A program made the translations under genes and the position numbers. A stretch of DNA of 64,000 nucleotides from DAOUJI01 sp965219565 (GTDB lineage: Bacteria; Chloroflexota; Dehalococcoidia; Lucifugimonadales; JAGWBF01), in NCBI GenBank assembly GCA_965219565.1, contig OZ244780.1, positions 992,001-1,056,000 of the forward strand, read 5' to 3'. The notes under the pieces are model-generated. The model had not been told where the DNA came from. It searched no databases and was given only the letters and a program-made list of their open reading frames with translations. Below are positions 14,695 to 24,121 of this stretch, piece after piece. Positions within the stretch are counted from its first letter, which is position 1, and the number at the start of each line of letters is the position of its first letter.

Positions 14695-16272
14695 CTATGT
14701 CGCAGGTGGCGGATTAAGCCCCACGATGCGGTAGAGCAGGTCCATCTTGAGGCTGTCCCTGACCGTCTGGGCCAGCTTGTCGTATTCGCTGTCGCGGGAA
14801 AGCTGTCCGCCCGTTTCGGTTGGGTCGGGCAGGGACGCTCCCTTCCATTCGGCCAACTGCTCCAGAATAGCTCTACGCAGGCTGTAGCTGTTGAACACGC
14901 CGTGTATATACGTCCCCAAGGCAAGCCCGTCTTGGGTAGCGGCGCCATCGACTCCTGACAAGGGTTGGCCGGAAGTGCGGCTGATTCGGAAGGGGTCCGA
15001 CAGACCTCGCGAGCCTGTCGGCGTGGACGAACCCATGTGAATCTCGTAGCCCTCGACGGCGGCTCCGCCTGCTTTGCCCAGCAAGCCGCTGCTGGCGCTG
15101 ACGGTCCCGCGGACCCTGTGCGTTTCTTTTTCCGTAGCGAACACCGTGTCCACGGGAAGCAGCCCCAGACCCTCCGCTTCCTTCTGATCGGACTCCACGC
15201 CCATAGGGTCCAGTATGCGGCGGCCCATCATCTGATAGCCACCGCATATCCCTATTACCGGAGTCCCCGCACGGGCCAGGGCTTGTATCTCCGACGCAAA
15301 CCCGCGTTCCCGCAGCCACCACAGGTCGGCCATGGTCGTCTTGGTGCCGGGCAGGACTATCAGGTCGGGTTTCCCTAGAACGTCCCGGTCCTCAACGTAA
15401 CGCAGACGGACTCCGGGTTCCCGCTTCAGGGGATCGAAGTCGTCGAAGTTGGATATGTGGGGCAGCCCGAGAACGGCAATGTCCAGCACATAGTCGGTCT
15501 GCGATTTCAGCAACCTGCGTTCTTCCAGGGATACGGCGTCCTCTTCGGCAATCTCTATGTCCCTGAAGTAAGGCACCACTCCCAGCACCGGAATGCCGGT
15601 GCGCTCTTCCAGCCAGTCCAGCCCAGGTTCCAGCAGGGAGAGCTGCCCACGGAACTTATTGACGATAAAGGCTTTGACAACCTCTTTTTCGGGCGGGTCG
15701 AGGAGTTCCATAGTCCCCACCAGGGATGCGAAGACGCCTCCCCGGTCGATGTCGCCCACCAACAGCACCGGAGACTTAGCGTGTAGGGCCACTCGCATGT
15801 TGACGATCTCGTTGGCCTTCAGGTTGATTTCGGCGGGGCTCCCTGCGCCTTCAATTACCACCACGTCGTATTGGCTTCTCAGCTTGTCCAGGGACTCTGC
15901 CACTGCTCGCCAGAGCCTGGGCTTAGCGGTTGCGAAATACTCTGCGGTGGCGGAGGCGGCGGGCTTGCCCAGCAGCACCACCTGGGAGCGGTGGTCCGCC
16001 TCAGGTTTCAGAAGGATGGGGTTCATCTCCACGGACGGTTCGACTCCGGCCGCCTCGGCCTGCACCGCCTGAGCGCGTCCAATCTCCCCGCCGTCGGGAG
16101 TGACGAAGGAGTTGTTGGACATGTTCTGGGCCTTGAAGGGGGCCACTCTGTAGCCGTCTTGCCGGAAAATGCGGCAGAGCGCGGCTACCAGAATGCTTTT
16201 GCCCACGTGGGAGGCCGTGCCTTGGACCATCACCACTTTGGATAGTGGGGCCTCTAGCTTCGAACTTGGCAT
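14695..16272 (-). CDS. cobQ: Adenosylcobyric acid synthase (glutamine-hydrolysing)
   Basis: CobQ amidates the b, d, e and g side chains of adenosylcobyrinic acid a,c-diamide. The 525-residue protein has the P-loop-like VVMVQGTASHVGKSILVAAL, QNMSNNSFVTPDGGEIGRAQ-type family block, DIDRGGVFASLVG, and a C-terminal glutaminase with GICGGYQMMG (Cys) and the final His in YIHGVF. Start ATG 16272 is preceded by GGGAGGGGAAGG and overlaps the cobC stop as ATGA, indicating translational coupling. It is last in cobB-cobC-cobQ. Confidence 0.95.
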   Translation of the reverse strand: MPSSKLEAPLSKVVMVQGTASHVGKSILVAALCRIFRQDGYRVAPFKAQNMSNNSFVTPDGGEIGRAQAVQAEAAGVEPSVEMNPILLKPEADHRSQVVLLGKPAASATAEYFATAKPRLWRAVAESLDKLRSQYDVVVIEGAGSPAEINLKANEIVNMRVALHAKSPVLLVGDIDRGGVFASLVGTMELLDPPEKEVVKAFIVNKFRGQLSLLEPGLDWLEERTGIPVLGVVPYFRDIEIAEEDAVSLEERRLLKSQTDYVLDIAVLGLPHISNFDDFDPLKREPGVRLRYVEDRDVLGKPDLIVLPGTKTTMADLWWLRERGFASEIQALARAGTPVIGICGGYQMMGRRILDPMGVESDQKEAEGLGLLPVDTVFATEKETHRVRGTVSASSGLLGKAGGAAVEGYEIHMGSSTPTGSRGLSDPFRISRTSGQPLSGVDGAATQDGLALGTYIHGVFNSYSLRRAILEQLAEWKGASLPDPTETGGQLSRDSEYDKLAQTVRDSLKMDLLYRIVGLNPPPAT

Positions 16273-16886
16273 CAGACCTTCCCCTCCCAGTGGGAGACGT
16301 CTCCGAAGAGCCTCATGGCCCGACCCCAAAGGAGAGGCTCGATTACAGTCAGGCTGGCCGACGGCAGAGCAAAGCGTCTTGCTGCGGACGGGGGAAGATC
16401 GAGCAGGTTCACCAGTAAGGCGTTAAGGCACCCCCCATGTCCCACGGCCAGCACGGTGTCCTCACGGGCGTGGAGTCCATTGATGCTCTGTACAAAGTCC
16501 GTTGTACGGGACACTAGGTCCAACACACTTTCGCCGCCCGGCGGGGAGACTTCAACGGATTCTCGGACCGCCGCGTACTGCTCGGGAAACTGCTTTCGCA
16601 CCTCCCCGAAGGTCATCCCTTCCCATTCTCCCCACGACCGTTCCCTGAGGAGAGGCGCAGGTTGGGGTTCCAGGCTGTGCCCCTTCAGGGCCAACCGGGC
16701 CGTCTCCCAAGCGCGGGACAAGTCGCTGGCATAGGCGGCGTCAATCTTGTGTACGGCCAGCCTTTCACCCAGGGCCTCGGCCTGCTTGATTCCTCTCTCG
16801 GACATCGGAGTGTCGATCTGGCCTTGCACCCGCCCTTCGGCGTTCCATGCCGTCTCTCCGTGCCGGACCAGCAGCCATCTAACCAC
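16272..16886 (-). CDS. cobC: Histidine phosphatase, probable alpha-ribazole phosphatase
   Basis: A 204-residue phosphoglycerate-mutase-type phosphatase with the catalytic LLVRHGETAWN at the N-terminus, RSWGEWEG and VGHGG near residue 150. Its place between cobB and cobQ, overlapping both, points to CobC, which removes the phosphate from alpha-ribazole phosphate in lower-ligand assembly. The start is GTG 16886, with GGGAGAAAGTTC before it, overlapping the cobB stop by eight bases; the longer frame to 17060 runs inside cobB. The family is broad, so the substrate rests on context. Confidence 0.82.
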   Translation of the reverse strand: MVRWLLVRHGETAWNAEGRVQGQIDTPMSERGIKQAEALGERLAVHKIDAAYASDLSRAWETARLALKGHSLEPQPAPLLRERSWGEWEGMTFGEVRKQFPEQYAAVRESVEVSPPGGESVLDLVSRTTDFVQSINGLHAREDTVLAVGHGGCLNALLVNLLDLPPSAARRFALPSASLTVIEPLLWGRAMRLFGDVSHWEGKV

Positions 16887-18318
16887 GAACTTTCTCCCTT
16901 GCTGAAGCGCAGCGTCGGACGAACCTCGGGGCGATGCTTGGGTCCGTGCCCATGTGCAGGTGAACGTATGACCCCGCGACGCTGCCTGCCCGGAAGCCTT
17001 CCATCCTGCGGGTCTCGCCAGGCCCGTTCTTGTCCAGCGCTCCCTTTTCCAGAATTGCATAGAGGGCCGTCTCTTGAGAAGGAGTTCCAGTCTGAATGGA
17101 CCAGTGGAACTCGTGGCCTCTGACCCTCTGGCCTCTGGCCAACAGCGGGCCGTCGCTCAGCGCTTCAACCTCCCTGTATCCCAGGGTCAATCGGCTTTCG
17201 ACCATGGATGACTCCAAGGGCAGCAACCCAACCATCTCATGGGAGACGCCTTGGGGGTCTGTTAACGAGCGGCCCAGGTACATCAGGCCGCCGCATTCCC
17301 CGTATATCGGGATGCCCACCCGGGCGGCTTCCCGCAGTGCCTGGCGTATAGCAGGGTTCCCCGCCAGCTCCGCAGCGTAAAGCTCCGGGAACCCTCCGCC
17401 CAGGTACACTCCGGCGGCGCCCGGCGGGATGGATGAGTCCTCCAGGGGACTGAAGGGTGCCACGTCCGCGCCCCACGCCTTCAGCAGGTCCAGGGAGTCC
17501 TGGTAGTAGAAGCTGAAGGCCTTGTCCATGGCCACAGCGATGGTTGCGGTTTTGGGTTGTGGCTCGGCGGGATACAGAATCGGATCGACTAACCACCAGG
17601 TGGGTCCCGTCCCTGCCAGCGCCAATATCCCTTCCGGCGGCATGGACTCCTCCACCTGCAACACCAGGCGGTTGAGCCACTCTCGGACTTCGGCGTTCTC
17701 CACCGCCGGAATCAGCCCCAGGTGGCGTTCCGGCTGGGACAGTTCCTTCCGCCGTGGGAGCCATCCGACCACGGGAACACCCGTCGTGGCCTCGATCTGG
17801 GGCTGGCAGAATTCGAGATGGCCTGGTCCTGCGATTCCGCTCAGGACCACCCCGGCTATGTTCACGTCGGGGTCGAACTTGAGGAATCCCAGCACCTCGG
17901 CAGCTACACTGCGGGCCACAGCCGACGCGTCCACCACCAGGATGACCGGAGCTCCCAGAAGCTTGGCCAGCTGGGCTGTGGAACCCTCCTCGGTCAGGCT
18001 GGAGCGTCCGTCGTAGAGGCCCATCACACCTTCCACAACCGCGACGTCGCTGCCCGACGCCGCTCGCTGCGCCAGTTCCAACACAGCGTCGTCGGTGAGC
18101 ATCCACGTGTCCAGGTTGCGGCTCGGGGTTCCGCAGGCCACCTCATGGTAGGAAGGGTCGATGTAGTCGGGTCCCGCCTTGAAAGGCTGGACCTTGAAGC
18201 CTCGGCGAGTGAGTGCAGCCATGATGCCCGTAGCGACGGTGGTCTTGCCCACACCGCTGCGGACTCCCGCCACCACCAGCCACCGGGTCTTGTTGTCTCC
18301 GGAGCGTTTCAACGACAT
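16879..18318 (-). CDS. cobB: Cobyrinic acid a,c-diamide synthase
   Basis: CobB/CbiA amidates the a and c side chains of (hydrogeno)cobyrinic acid. The 479 residues comprise an ATP-binding domain with VAGVRSGVGKTTVATGIMA and KAGPDYIDPSYH, then VVEGVMGLYDG, and a class I glutaminase domain with YGECGGLMYLG (Cys near residue 347) and a C-terminal His in GSYVHLH. It is first of a three-gene overlapping run. The rest of the corrin pathway is not in the window, so the cell may salvage corrinoids; that cannot be decided here. Confidence 0.93.
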   Translation of the reverse strand: MSLKRSGDNKTRWLVVAGVRSGVGKTTVATGIMAALTRRGFKVQPFKAGPDYIDPSYHEVACGTPSRNLDTWMLTDDAVLELAQRAASGSDVAVVEGVMGLYDGRSSLTEEGSTAQLAKLLGAPVILVVDASAVARSVAAEVLGFLKFDPDVNIAGVVLSGIAGPGHLEFCQPQIEATTGVPVVGWLPRRKELSQPERHLGLIPAVENAEVREWLNRLVLQVEESMPPEGILALAGTGPTWWLVDPILYPAEPQPKTATIAVAMDKAFSFYYQDSLDLLKAWGADVAPFSPLEDSSIPPGAAGVYLGGGFPELYAAELAGNPAIRQALREAARVGIPIYGECGGLMYLGRSLTDPQGVSHEMVGLLPLESSMVESRLTLGYREVEALSDGPLLARGQRVRGHEFHWSIQTGTPSQETALYAILEKGALDKNGPGETRRMEGFRAGSVAGSYVHLHMGTDPSIAPRFVRRCASAREKVRG

Positions 18319-18405
18319 CTTTGGTCAAAGCTCTTGTAAACGGCTGTGCGCTCGTACAAAATTCCTGCGCGGCCTATTTTACCATTGTTGTCGTGGAGGT
18401 TTCCC

Positions 18406-19770
18406 ATGGACCGAATACTGGACTACCTCAGTGATTACGCGACCAGCCTGGACTACAACCAGATTCCCATCGACGCCGTCGAAAAGACCAAGGGCCTTAT
18501 AGTGGACACCATCGGCTGCGCTCTCGGCGGGTACGACAGCTTCCCCTCGCAAGTCGCCGTGGACTTGGCCAAGTCCGTCACCTCCAACAGCCCCGCCACC
18601 GTGCTGGTCAGCGGGGATGCCACGACTCCTGACCTGGCCGCCTTCGCCAACGGAGTGATGATTCGTTACCTGGACTTCAACGATGGGTACACCAGCATCG
18701 ACTCCGGCCATCCCAGCGACGCCATAGCCGCCGTGCTGCCCCTGGCCGAAATGCGCCACGCGTCGGGCAAGGAATTCATTGCATCCACGGTGCTGGCCTA
18801 TGAGACCTTCTGCCGCCTTTGCGACGCCGTTGAGGTGCGCAACCGCGGCTACGACCATGTGACTCTGGGGGTCATATCGGCTGGGGTGGGAGCCGCCCGC
18901 GCTCTGGGACTGGACAAGGAGAAAACGGCCGAGGCCATCAGCCTCTCCCTGGTTCCCAACGTGTCCCTGCACCAGACGCGTATCGGCACTGTTTCCATGT
19001 GGAAGGGGTGCGCCTTTGCCAACGCCTCACGCAACGCTGTGTTCGCGGCCCAGCTGGCGGAGAAGGGCCTGACCGGACCGGCGGAGATTTTCGATGGGCG
19101 GGAAGGCTTCGGCAAGGTGATAACCGGCGACCTGATAGAACTGGCCCCCTTCGGAGGAGGCGATATCCCTTTCAAGGTGTCCGAGGTGAGCATAAAGCGC
19201 TTTCCCCTGGGCCTCTACTCCCAGACGGTGATGGAAGCGGCCTTGAAGGTGCGAGAGCGGCTGTCCGGGGTGGACGACATCGAGGAGATTCATGTTTCCA
19301 CGTTGGGCACCGCTGTCCGCATCATGGCCGGAGACCCGGAGAAATGGCGGCCCGCCACCCGGGAGACGGCGGACCACTCCATGCCCTACACCGTGGCGGT
19401 CATGTTGAAGTACGGAGACGTGGGAGTGGAACGCTTTGACGACACCCATCTCAACGACCCTGCGCTGTTGGACCTCGTACAGCGGGTGAAAGTGTCCGTG
19501 TCGGAGGAAGCCAACCGGCGCGCTCCTGAGGCCATGCTCTGCAGCATTGAGGTCACCACCAAGTCCGGGGAACGCATAGAGTCGGGCGACGTGCCCTTCC
19601 ACCGCGGCCACTGGCGAAACCCCATGACCCGCGCTGAAATCGATTCCAAGTTCCGCGCCCTGGCCGACGGTGTCCTCGCCGCCGACCGCACCGAAGCCCT
19701 CCTGGAAACCCTGTGGCGCCTGGAAGAAGCCCCCGACATCGCCGACGTGGTGGCGATGATACAGGCGTAA
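18406..19770 (+). CDS. MmgE/PrpD family protein
   Basis: A 454-residue protein of the 2-methylcitrate dehydratase-like superfamily: VDTIGCALGGYD and RYLDFNDGYTSIDSGHPSDAI are family hallmarks, followed by GVISAGVGAARALGLD and the C-terminal lid region. ATG 18406 has GGAGG seven bases upstream, in preference to the open frame from 18346. Members act as dehydratases, decarboxylases (cis-aconitate) or isomerases; the substrate is not evident. It is divergent from cobB, with the intergenic gap of 87 bases holding both promoters. Confidence 0.88.
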   Translation: MDRILDYLSDYATSLDYNQIPIDAVEKTKGLIVDTIGCALGGYDSFPSQVAVDLAKSVTSNSPATVLVSGDATTPDLAAFANGVMIRYLDFNDGYTSIDSGHPSDAIAAVLPLAEMRHASGKEFIASTVLAYETFCRLCDAVEVRNRGYDHVTLGVISAGVGAARALGLDKEKTAEAISLSLVPNVSLHQTRIGTVSMWKGCAFANASRNAVFAAQLAEKGLTGPAEIFDGREGFGKVITGDLIELAPFGGGDIPFKVSEVSIKRFPLGLYSQTVMEAALKVRERLSGVDDIEEIHVSTLGTAVRIMAGDPEKWRPATRETADHSMPYTVAVMLKYGDVGVERFDDTHLNDPALLDLVQRVKVSVSEEANRRAPEAMLCSIEVTTKSGERIESGDVPFHRGHWRNPMTRAEIDSKFRALADGVLAADRTEALLETLWRLEEAPDIADVVAMIQA

Positions 19771-19783
19771 GGGTGCCCTGCCT

Positions 19784-20638
19784 CTACAAAACCTCCAGGG
19801 CCAGCTTGTCCAGGTAGTCGAGGGCAGACTGGGTGGAGTCGCCGTCGATTCGGGTGACGGCGCGGTAAGCCCCCGCTTCACCCAAGCGGCGCATCACGTC
19901 CCTCTCGGGAGGGATTTGGTACACCGTAATCCCGATCTCTCGCGGGTCGCGCCCGGCTTGAGCGCAAAGCATGGTCAGCTTATGGGCGGCTGCGGTGATG
20001 TCGTGGTAGCTGGCTATGTTGGGCGCCCAGCCGTCTCCGTACTCCACCACCCGGTTCAGCACCCTCTTGGCCATGCCGCCCAGAAGAATGGGCGGATGGG
20101 GCTTTTGCGCGGGCTTGGGGAAAGACCTGAGGGGTGGGAAGTCGTAGAACTCGCCGTGGAACTCTGACACCTCCTTGGTCCAAAGCTCCTTCATGGCCAG
20201 CACCGACTCCCTGGCCTGGCTCCAGCGGCGGGCGAAGTTGCCGCCCATTATCTCCAACTCCTCACGGAGCCATCCGGCCCCTATGCCCACCACCGTTCGG
20301 CCTCCGGAGAAGTGGTCCAGGGAGGCTATGACCTTGGCCAGGAGTATGGGGTTGCGCTCAGGCAGCAGGGTGACCCCCGTGCCCAGCTTGATGGTGGAAG
20401 TGGAGGCGGAGGCGTGAGACAGGGCCACGAAGGGGTCCATCATGTGGCTGTAGTATGGCGGCACGGCGCCGTCGTCGCTGTAAGGGAAACGCGTCTCCAC
20501 GTTGACGGGCACCAGAGTGTGCTCCGGCGCCCAGATGGACTCGAACCCCATCTCCTCGGCCCGTTTGGCCACCGTCGCCATGTCTATGGGGTTCCCTATA
20601 ACGGTGGGGATGGATACGCCTACCTTGATGTCTGCCAT
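19784..20638 (-). CDS. Luciferase-like F420/FMN-dependent oxidoreductase
   Basis: A 284-residue TIM-barrel protein of the luciferase-like monooxygenase superfamily. AEEMGFESIWAPEHTLVP, IKLGTGVTLLPERNPILLAKVIASLDHFSGGR and GIGAGWLREELE are standard, and PPILLGGMAKRVLNRVVEYGDGW marks the substrate-side loop. The pattern is closest to the F420-dependent subgroup. Convergent with the PrpD gene. Substrate unknown. Confidence 0.88.
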   Translation of the reverse strand: MADIKVGVSIPTVIGNPIDMATVAKRAEEMGFESIWAPEHTLVPVNVETRFPYSDDGAVPPYYSHMMDPFVALSHASASTSTIKLGTGVTLLPERNPILLAKVIASLDHFSGGRTVVGIGAGWLREELEIMGGNFARRWSQARESVLAMKELWTKEVSEFHGEFYDFPPLRSFPKPAQKPHPPILLGGMAKRVLNRVVEYGDGWAPNIASYHDITAAAHKLTMLCAQAGRDPREIGITVYQIPPERDVMRRLGEAGAYRAVTRIDGDSTQSALDYLDKLALEVL

Positions 20639-20688
20639 AGTGCCGCTCCCTTGTTTGTCTTAGGGGCTATCGCCCGGGGCCGCCAACC

Positions 20689-21303
20689 CTAGTGCATCGG
20701 AGAAAAAGCCGCCGGCTCCATGATTTTGCACTCGTTCCTGAGCAGCCACTCGTAGGTCAGCACGGGCCAGTGGGGGTCCCTCAACGACTGGCCTCTGAGG
20801 TACTCGCGCTCCTCCAGGTCCTTGTAGGCCCAGAGGTGGTACCACTTGTTGAGACGCCCCATTTCCGGGTACCACGCAGCCACCAGGGGCGAGTACTGTT
20901 CCCGGTATTCGATGGACTCGGACCAGCGCTGGACCACGTGGGGGATGCCTCCGGGGACGTAGGAGTAGATGCGCATCTCGTAGATGTTCCCCAACTGCCG
21001 GTTTCCCAGGGGCTTCATGAAGGGCGCCGGGGACATGACCTCCACCTGGACGTTCATGGTCAGGTCGTCGACCTGCGGGGGCCACCCGGGTTCCTGGGCG
21101 GCTTCCGTCCGCACCCTGGCCCGGTGCGCGAGGTCCTCGTAGGGCCAGACGTGTATCACCTGGTTCAGGGGGCCTATCACGGTGTGCCAGAAGGCCCCCA
21201 GCTTCGAGTGCCTTTCCCGGCTGGCCAGCTTTTCCTCGAACCGCTGCTCGTACTCGGGCACGGCGCCGGGTCTCAGCGTCTCGGTCCTCATCTCGTATAT
21301 CAT
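20689..21303 (-). CDS. NIPSNAP family protein, copy 1
   Basis: A 204-residue protein with two ferredoxin-like (dimeric alpha/beta barrel) NIPSNAP halves: MIYEMRTETLRPGAVPEYEQ at the N-terminus and NIYEMRIYSYVPGGIPHVVQ near residue 100. The motif LNQVIHVWPYEDL/LNKWYHLWAYKDLEER occurs once in each half. It is adjacent to a second gene of the same length (21338-21952) with clear sequence similarity, so this is a tandem duplication. NIPSNAP proteins accompany catabolic gene clusters; their activity is not settled. Confidence 0.88.
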   Translation of the reverse strand: MIYEMRTETLRPGAVPEYEQRFEEKLASRERHSKLGAFWHTVIGPLNQVIHVWPYEDLAHRARVRTEAAQEPGWPPQVDDLTMNVQVEVMSPAPFMKPLGNRQLGNIYEMRIYSYVPGGIPHVVQRWSESIEYREQYSPLVAAWYPEMGRLNKWYHLWAYKDLEEREYLRGQSLRDPHWPVLTYEWLLRNECKIMEPAAFSPMH

Positions 21304-21337
21304 GGGTCGTTCCGGTTGGGCGACCGGCCGGTCGCCC

Positions 21338-21952
21338 CTACCGTATGGGCGAGAATGACGCCGGGTTGAGTATCTTGTTCTCCTGGCTCAGCCAATACTG
21401 GCCGGTGGGCGGAGGCCACTTGGGGTCTGACCTCGCCTCGGCGCGGACCCTGTCGCGCTCGGCCAGGCTAGGGTAAGCCCAGACGTGGTACCAGCGGTTC
21501 AGCCCGCCGATTTCGGTGTAACCGGTGAACACGTTGGGCGAGTACTTTTCCCGGGCCGGAAGGGAGTCTTTCCAGCCTTCTATGACGTGGGGCAAAGCGC
21601 CCGGCTGGAAGGTGTAGATGCGTATCTCGAACACGGGGCCTATCTCCGCGGGCTCCAGGGACTTGGCGAAGGGCGCAGGCTCTATGATGACGTTCTCCAT
21701 GTTCAGGATCAGGTCCTGGGTCTTCGGGGGCCAGTTGGGGCTCTTGGCCGCCTCCGCCCGTATAGCGGTCCTGGCGTTCAGGTCTTCGTAGGGCCAGATG
21801 TGGACGACCTGGTTCAGCGGGCCGATGGAGGTGTGCCAGAAGGCCGCCATGGGGGACAGGTGGGTCCTGTGGGGCAGGGCCTCTTCCACCCGCCTCTCGA
21901 ACTCTTCGATGGAACCGGGCCTCATGTCGTAGGTGCGCAGCTCGTAAATCAT
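21338..21952 (-). CDS. NIPSNAP family protein, copy 2
   Basis: The upstream sister of the copy at 20689, also 204 residues and also with two halves (MIYELRTYDMRPGSIEEFER and VFEIRIYTFQPGALPHVIEG). Both share TSIGPLNQVVHIWPYEDL-like and LNRWYHVWAYPSL-like segments and end in NP/EPASFSP-type tails. The gap of 34 bases suggests one transcript. The two may form a heteromer or have diverged in ligand; neither can be shown here. Confidence 0.88.
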   Translation of the reverse strand: MIYELRTYDMRPGSIEEFERRVEEALPHRTHLSPMAAFWHTSIGPLNQVVHIWPYEDLNARTAIRAEAAKSPNWPPKTQDLILNMENVIIEPAPFAKSLEPAEIGPVFEIRIYTFQPGALPHVIEGWKDSLPAREKYSPNVFTGYTEIGGLNRWYHVWAYPSLAERDRVRAEARSDPKWPPPTGQYWLSQENKILNPASFSPIR

Positions 21953-22064
21953 ATAACCTCCAGATGTCTTGAAATGGCGCCGAAAGCAAAGAGGGCCAAG
22001 AGTCGTGTTATTCTACTTCAGCCCACTAGAGGCGGCAACCGCCCGCGGCGGTCGGTTCATTCCC

Positions 22065-22089
22065 GTTCGCCCTGAGTGTGTCGAAGGGC
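22065..22089. repeat. Dispersed hairpin repeat, family TTCGSCCTGAG, second copy
   Basis: GTTCGCCCT-GAGTGTGTCGA-AGGGC, matching 14651-14675 with paired stem substitutions. It lies in the divergent gap between the NIPSNAP genes and the SDR gene. Confidence 0.6.
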
Positions 22090-22131
22090 GGTTCTGTAGG
22101 CGACCATTGGGACGAGACACAGTGAAGCTCT

Positions 22132-22905
22132 ATGAGACGATTGATGGACGGCATGGGACGGCTGACGGGTAAGACGGCGCTTGTTACGGGAGGGGCCAGG
22201 GGAATGGGCGCCGCCCAAGCCCGGCTGCTGGCCCATGAAGGCGCGACGGTGGTCATCGCCGACATCCTGGACGATGAAGGCCTTGGTCAGGTCGGCTTGA
22301 TCGAGAAGAGTGGAGGCCGCGCAACATATCGTCATCTCGACGTATCGGAGGAGTCCGACTGGATTGAGGCCGTCGACAGCGCCGTGGAGATGATGGGTGG
22401 ACTCCACGTACTGGTGAACAACGCGGGCATAGGCCAACGGCTTTCCATCGAGGAGACAAGCGAGGAACTTTGGGACCGGGTCATGGCTGTCAACGCTCGA
22501 GGTCCGTTTCTGGGCGTCAAACATTCCATCCCCCACATGAGGAGGGCTGGCGGCGGCTCAGTCATCAACATCTCTTCCATAGCCGGAATAGTCGCCGGAG
22601 GCACGTCAGCCGTATACCACGCCTCCAAGGCGGCTGTCCGCCTGTTCACCAAAGCTGCGGCGTTGCAGCTTGCGCCCTATGGCATCAGGGTCAACTCCAT
22701 TCACCCGGGAGACGTAATAACGCCTATGACGGCCGCTTACTTTGCAGACCCCGCCAACGTAGAGGACCGGATACGGAAGACTCCGCTGGGCCGTATAGGG
22801 ACCCCGGAGGACGTGGCCCAGGCCGTACTGTTCCTGGCTTCCGACGAATCCTCATACATGACCGGCGCAGAGCTTGTCCTCGACGGAGGCCGCACGGCCC
22901 AGTAA
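22132..22905 (+). CDS. Short-chain dehydrogenase/reductase
   Basis: A classical SDR of about 255 residues. The NAD(P)-binding TGGARGMG is near the N-terminus, then LDVSEESDW, the NNAGIG turn, catalytic Ser in VINISSIAG, and the YxxxK pair in YHASKAAV; PGDVITPM and the C-terminal FLASDESSYMTGAELVLDGG are typical. ADILDD after the second strand (acidic) favours NAD over NADP. Start could be ATG 22132, 22144 or 22153; 22132 has a weak GTGAAG upstream. Substrate unknown. Confidence 0.9.
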   Translation: MRRLMDGMGRLTGKTALVTGGARGMGAAQARLLAHEGATVVIADILDDEGLGQVGLIEKSGGRATYRHLDVSEESDWIEAVDSAVEMMGGLHVLVNNAGIGQRLSIEETSEELWDRVMAVNARGPFLGVKHSIPHMRRAGGGSVINISSIAGIVAGGTSAVYHASKAAVRLFTKAAALQLAPYGIRVNSIHPGDVITPMTAAYFADPANVEDRIRKTPLGRIGTPEDVAQAVLFLASDESSYMTGAELVLDGGRTAQ

Positions 22906-23036
22906 ACGTGGGGTCGGGGCGCCGCCGGTGGATGTCTGGATGGAACGATGCAGGGATTGACAAGTGCTTCCGTTTCAACTGATTATCCGGTTAATTGCCC
23001 CGACCACATGCCAATCTGCCTAATGGAGGAGTAGGC

Positions 23037-24113
23037 ATGGAGCCAGGGGAAAGCGAGTCCCCACGGAGGACGGAAGGCAGGTTCCAGATGAAAGCCATTG
23101 TTTATGAGTCGGGCGGGGTGGAGACGTTGGGCATAAGCCAGGTCCCGGACCCCGTGGCCGGGCCTGGAGAGGTCGTGGTGCGGGTGTGGGCGTGCGCCAT
23201 GAACCACGCCGACGTATGGGGGCACAAGTCCGGGGGGCCGCGTTTCGGAGGTCCCAGAATCCTGGGACGGGACGTGGCTGGAGTCATCGAGGAAGTGGGG
23301 GAGGGCGTGGCCTGCTGGGCCAAGGGCGACCCCGTAGTGGTGGCGCCGGGCGTAAGCTGCAACGTCTGCTTCCATTGCCAGCATGGGCAGCACTCCGACT
23401 GCCCCGAATACGGGATGCTGGGCGCCAAGGTTGACGGCGGCTACGCAGAGCTGATGAATGTCTCGGCCATGAACCTTTACCCCAAGCCCGACAACCTCAG
23501 CTATGAAGAGGCGGCGTCGATTCCCCTGGTCTTCATAACGGCCTGGCGGTGCCTGGTGGAAAAGGCCCGCGTCCAGCCTGGGGAGTGGGTGCTGGTGAAC
23601 GCAGCCGGAAGCGGCGTCGGCATAGCCGCCATCCAGATAGCCCAGATGCTGGGCGCACGTGTGGTGACTACGGCCAGCAGCCAGGAGAAGCGGGAAAGAG
23701 GACTCGAGCTTGGGGCCGCTGCCGCCGTGGACTACACGCAGGAGGGCTGGCCTGACATGGTTGTGAGGGCCACCGGCGGAGGCGCGCACGTAGCGGTGGA
23801 CAGTGTGGGCGGCCAGACCCTCATGGACACCTTCCGTGCCATGGCCTACGCCGGACGGGTCATCAACTGCGGGTTCACAGCCGGAACGGGCATGGAGTTC
23901 GACTGGGGCGAGTTTCGGGGAAAGCGTTTGTCCCTGCTGATGTCCTTCATGGGTAGCAACAGCTACCTGCATGACATTATGCGGCTGGTCAAGGACGGGC
24001 GGCTCAAGCCGGTGGTCCACAAGGTCTTCCCCTTCAGCCAGGTCCAGGAAGCCCACAGCGCCATGCTGAACAGGGAGAATTTCGGGAAGATTGTCCTGAC
24101 CTGGGAGGAGTGA
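23037..24113 (+). CDS. Zinc-type medium-chain dehydrogenase
   Basis: A 358-residue MDR-superfamily oxidoreductase. GRDVAGVIEEVGEGV, CNVCFHCQHGQHSDC (four Cys of the structural zinc lobe) and GSGVGIAAIQIAQMLGARVVTT (Rossmann GxGxxG-type) are clear; the C-terminal segment resembles the quinone-oxidoreductase/alcohol-dehydrogenase branch. ATG 23037 is preceded by GGAGGAGTAGGC, a strong site, and adds 17 residues before the usual family start MKAIVYESGG at 23088. It follows the SDR gene on the same strand. Confidence 0.87.
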   Translation: MEPGESESPRRTEGRFQMKAIVYESGGVETLGISQVPDPVAGPGEVVVRVWACAMNHADVWGHKSGGPRFGGPRILGRDVAGVIEEVGEGVACWAKGDPVVVAPGVSCNVCFHCQHGQHSDCPEYGMLGAKVDGGYAELMNVSAMNLYPKPDNLSYEEAASIPLVFITAWRCLVEKARVQPGEWVLVNAAGSGVGIAAIQIAQMLGARVVTTASSQEKRERGLELGAAAAVDYTQEGWPDMVVRATGGGAHVAVDSVGGQTLMDTFRAMAYAGRVINCGFTAGTGMEFDWGEFRGKRLSLLMSFMGSNSYLHDIMRLVKDGRLKPVVHKVFPFSQVQEAHSAMLNRENFGKIVLTWEE

Positions 24114-24121
24114 ACGACCCT

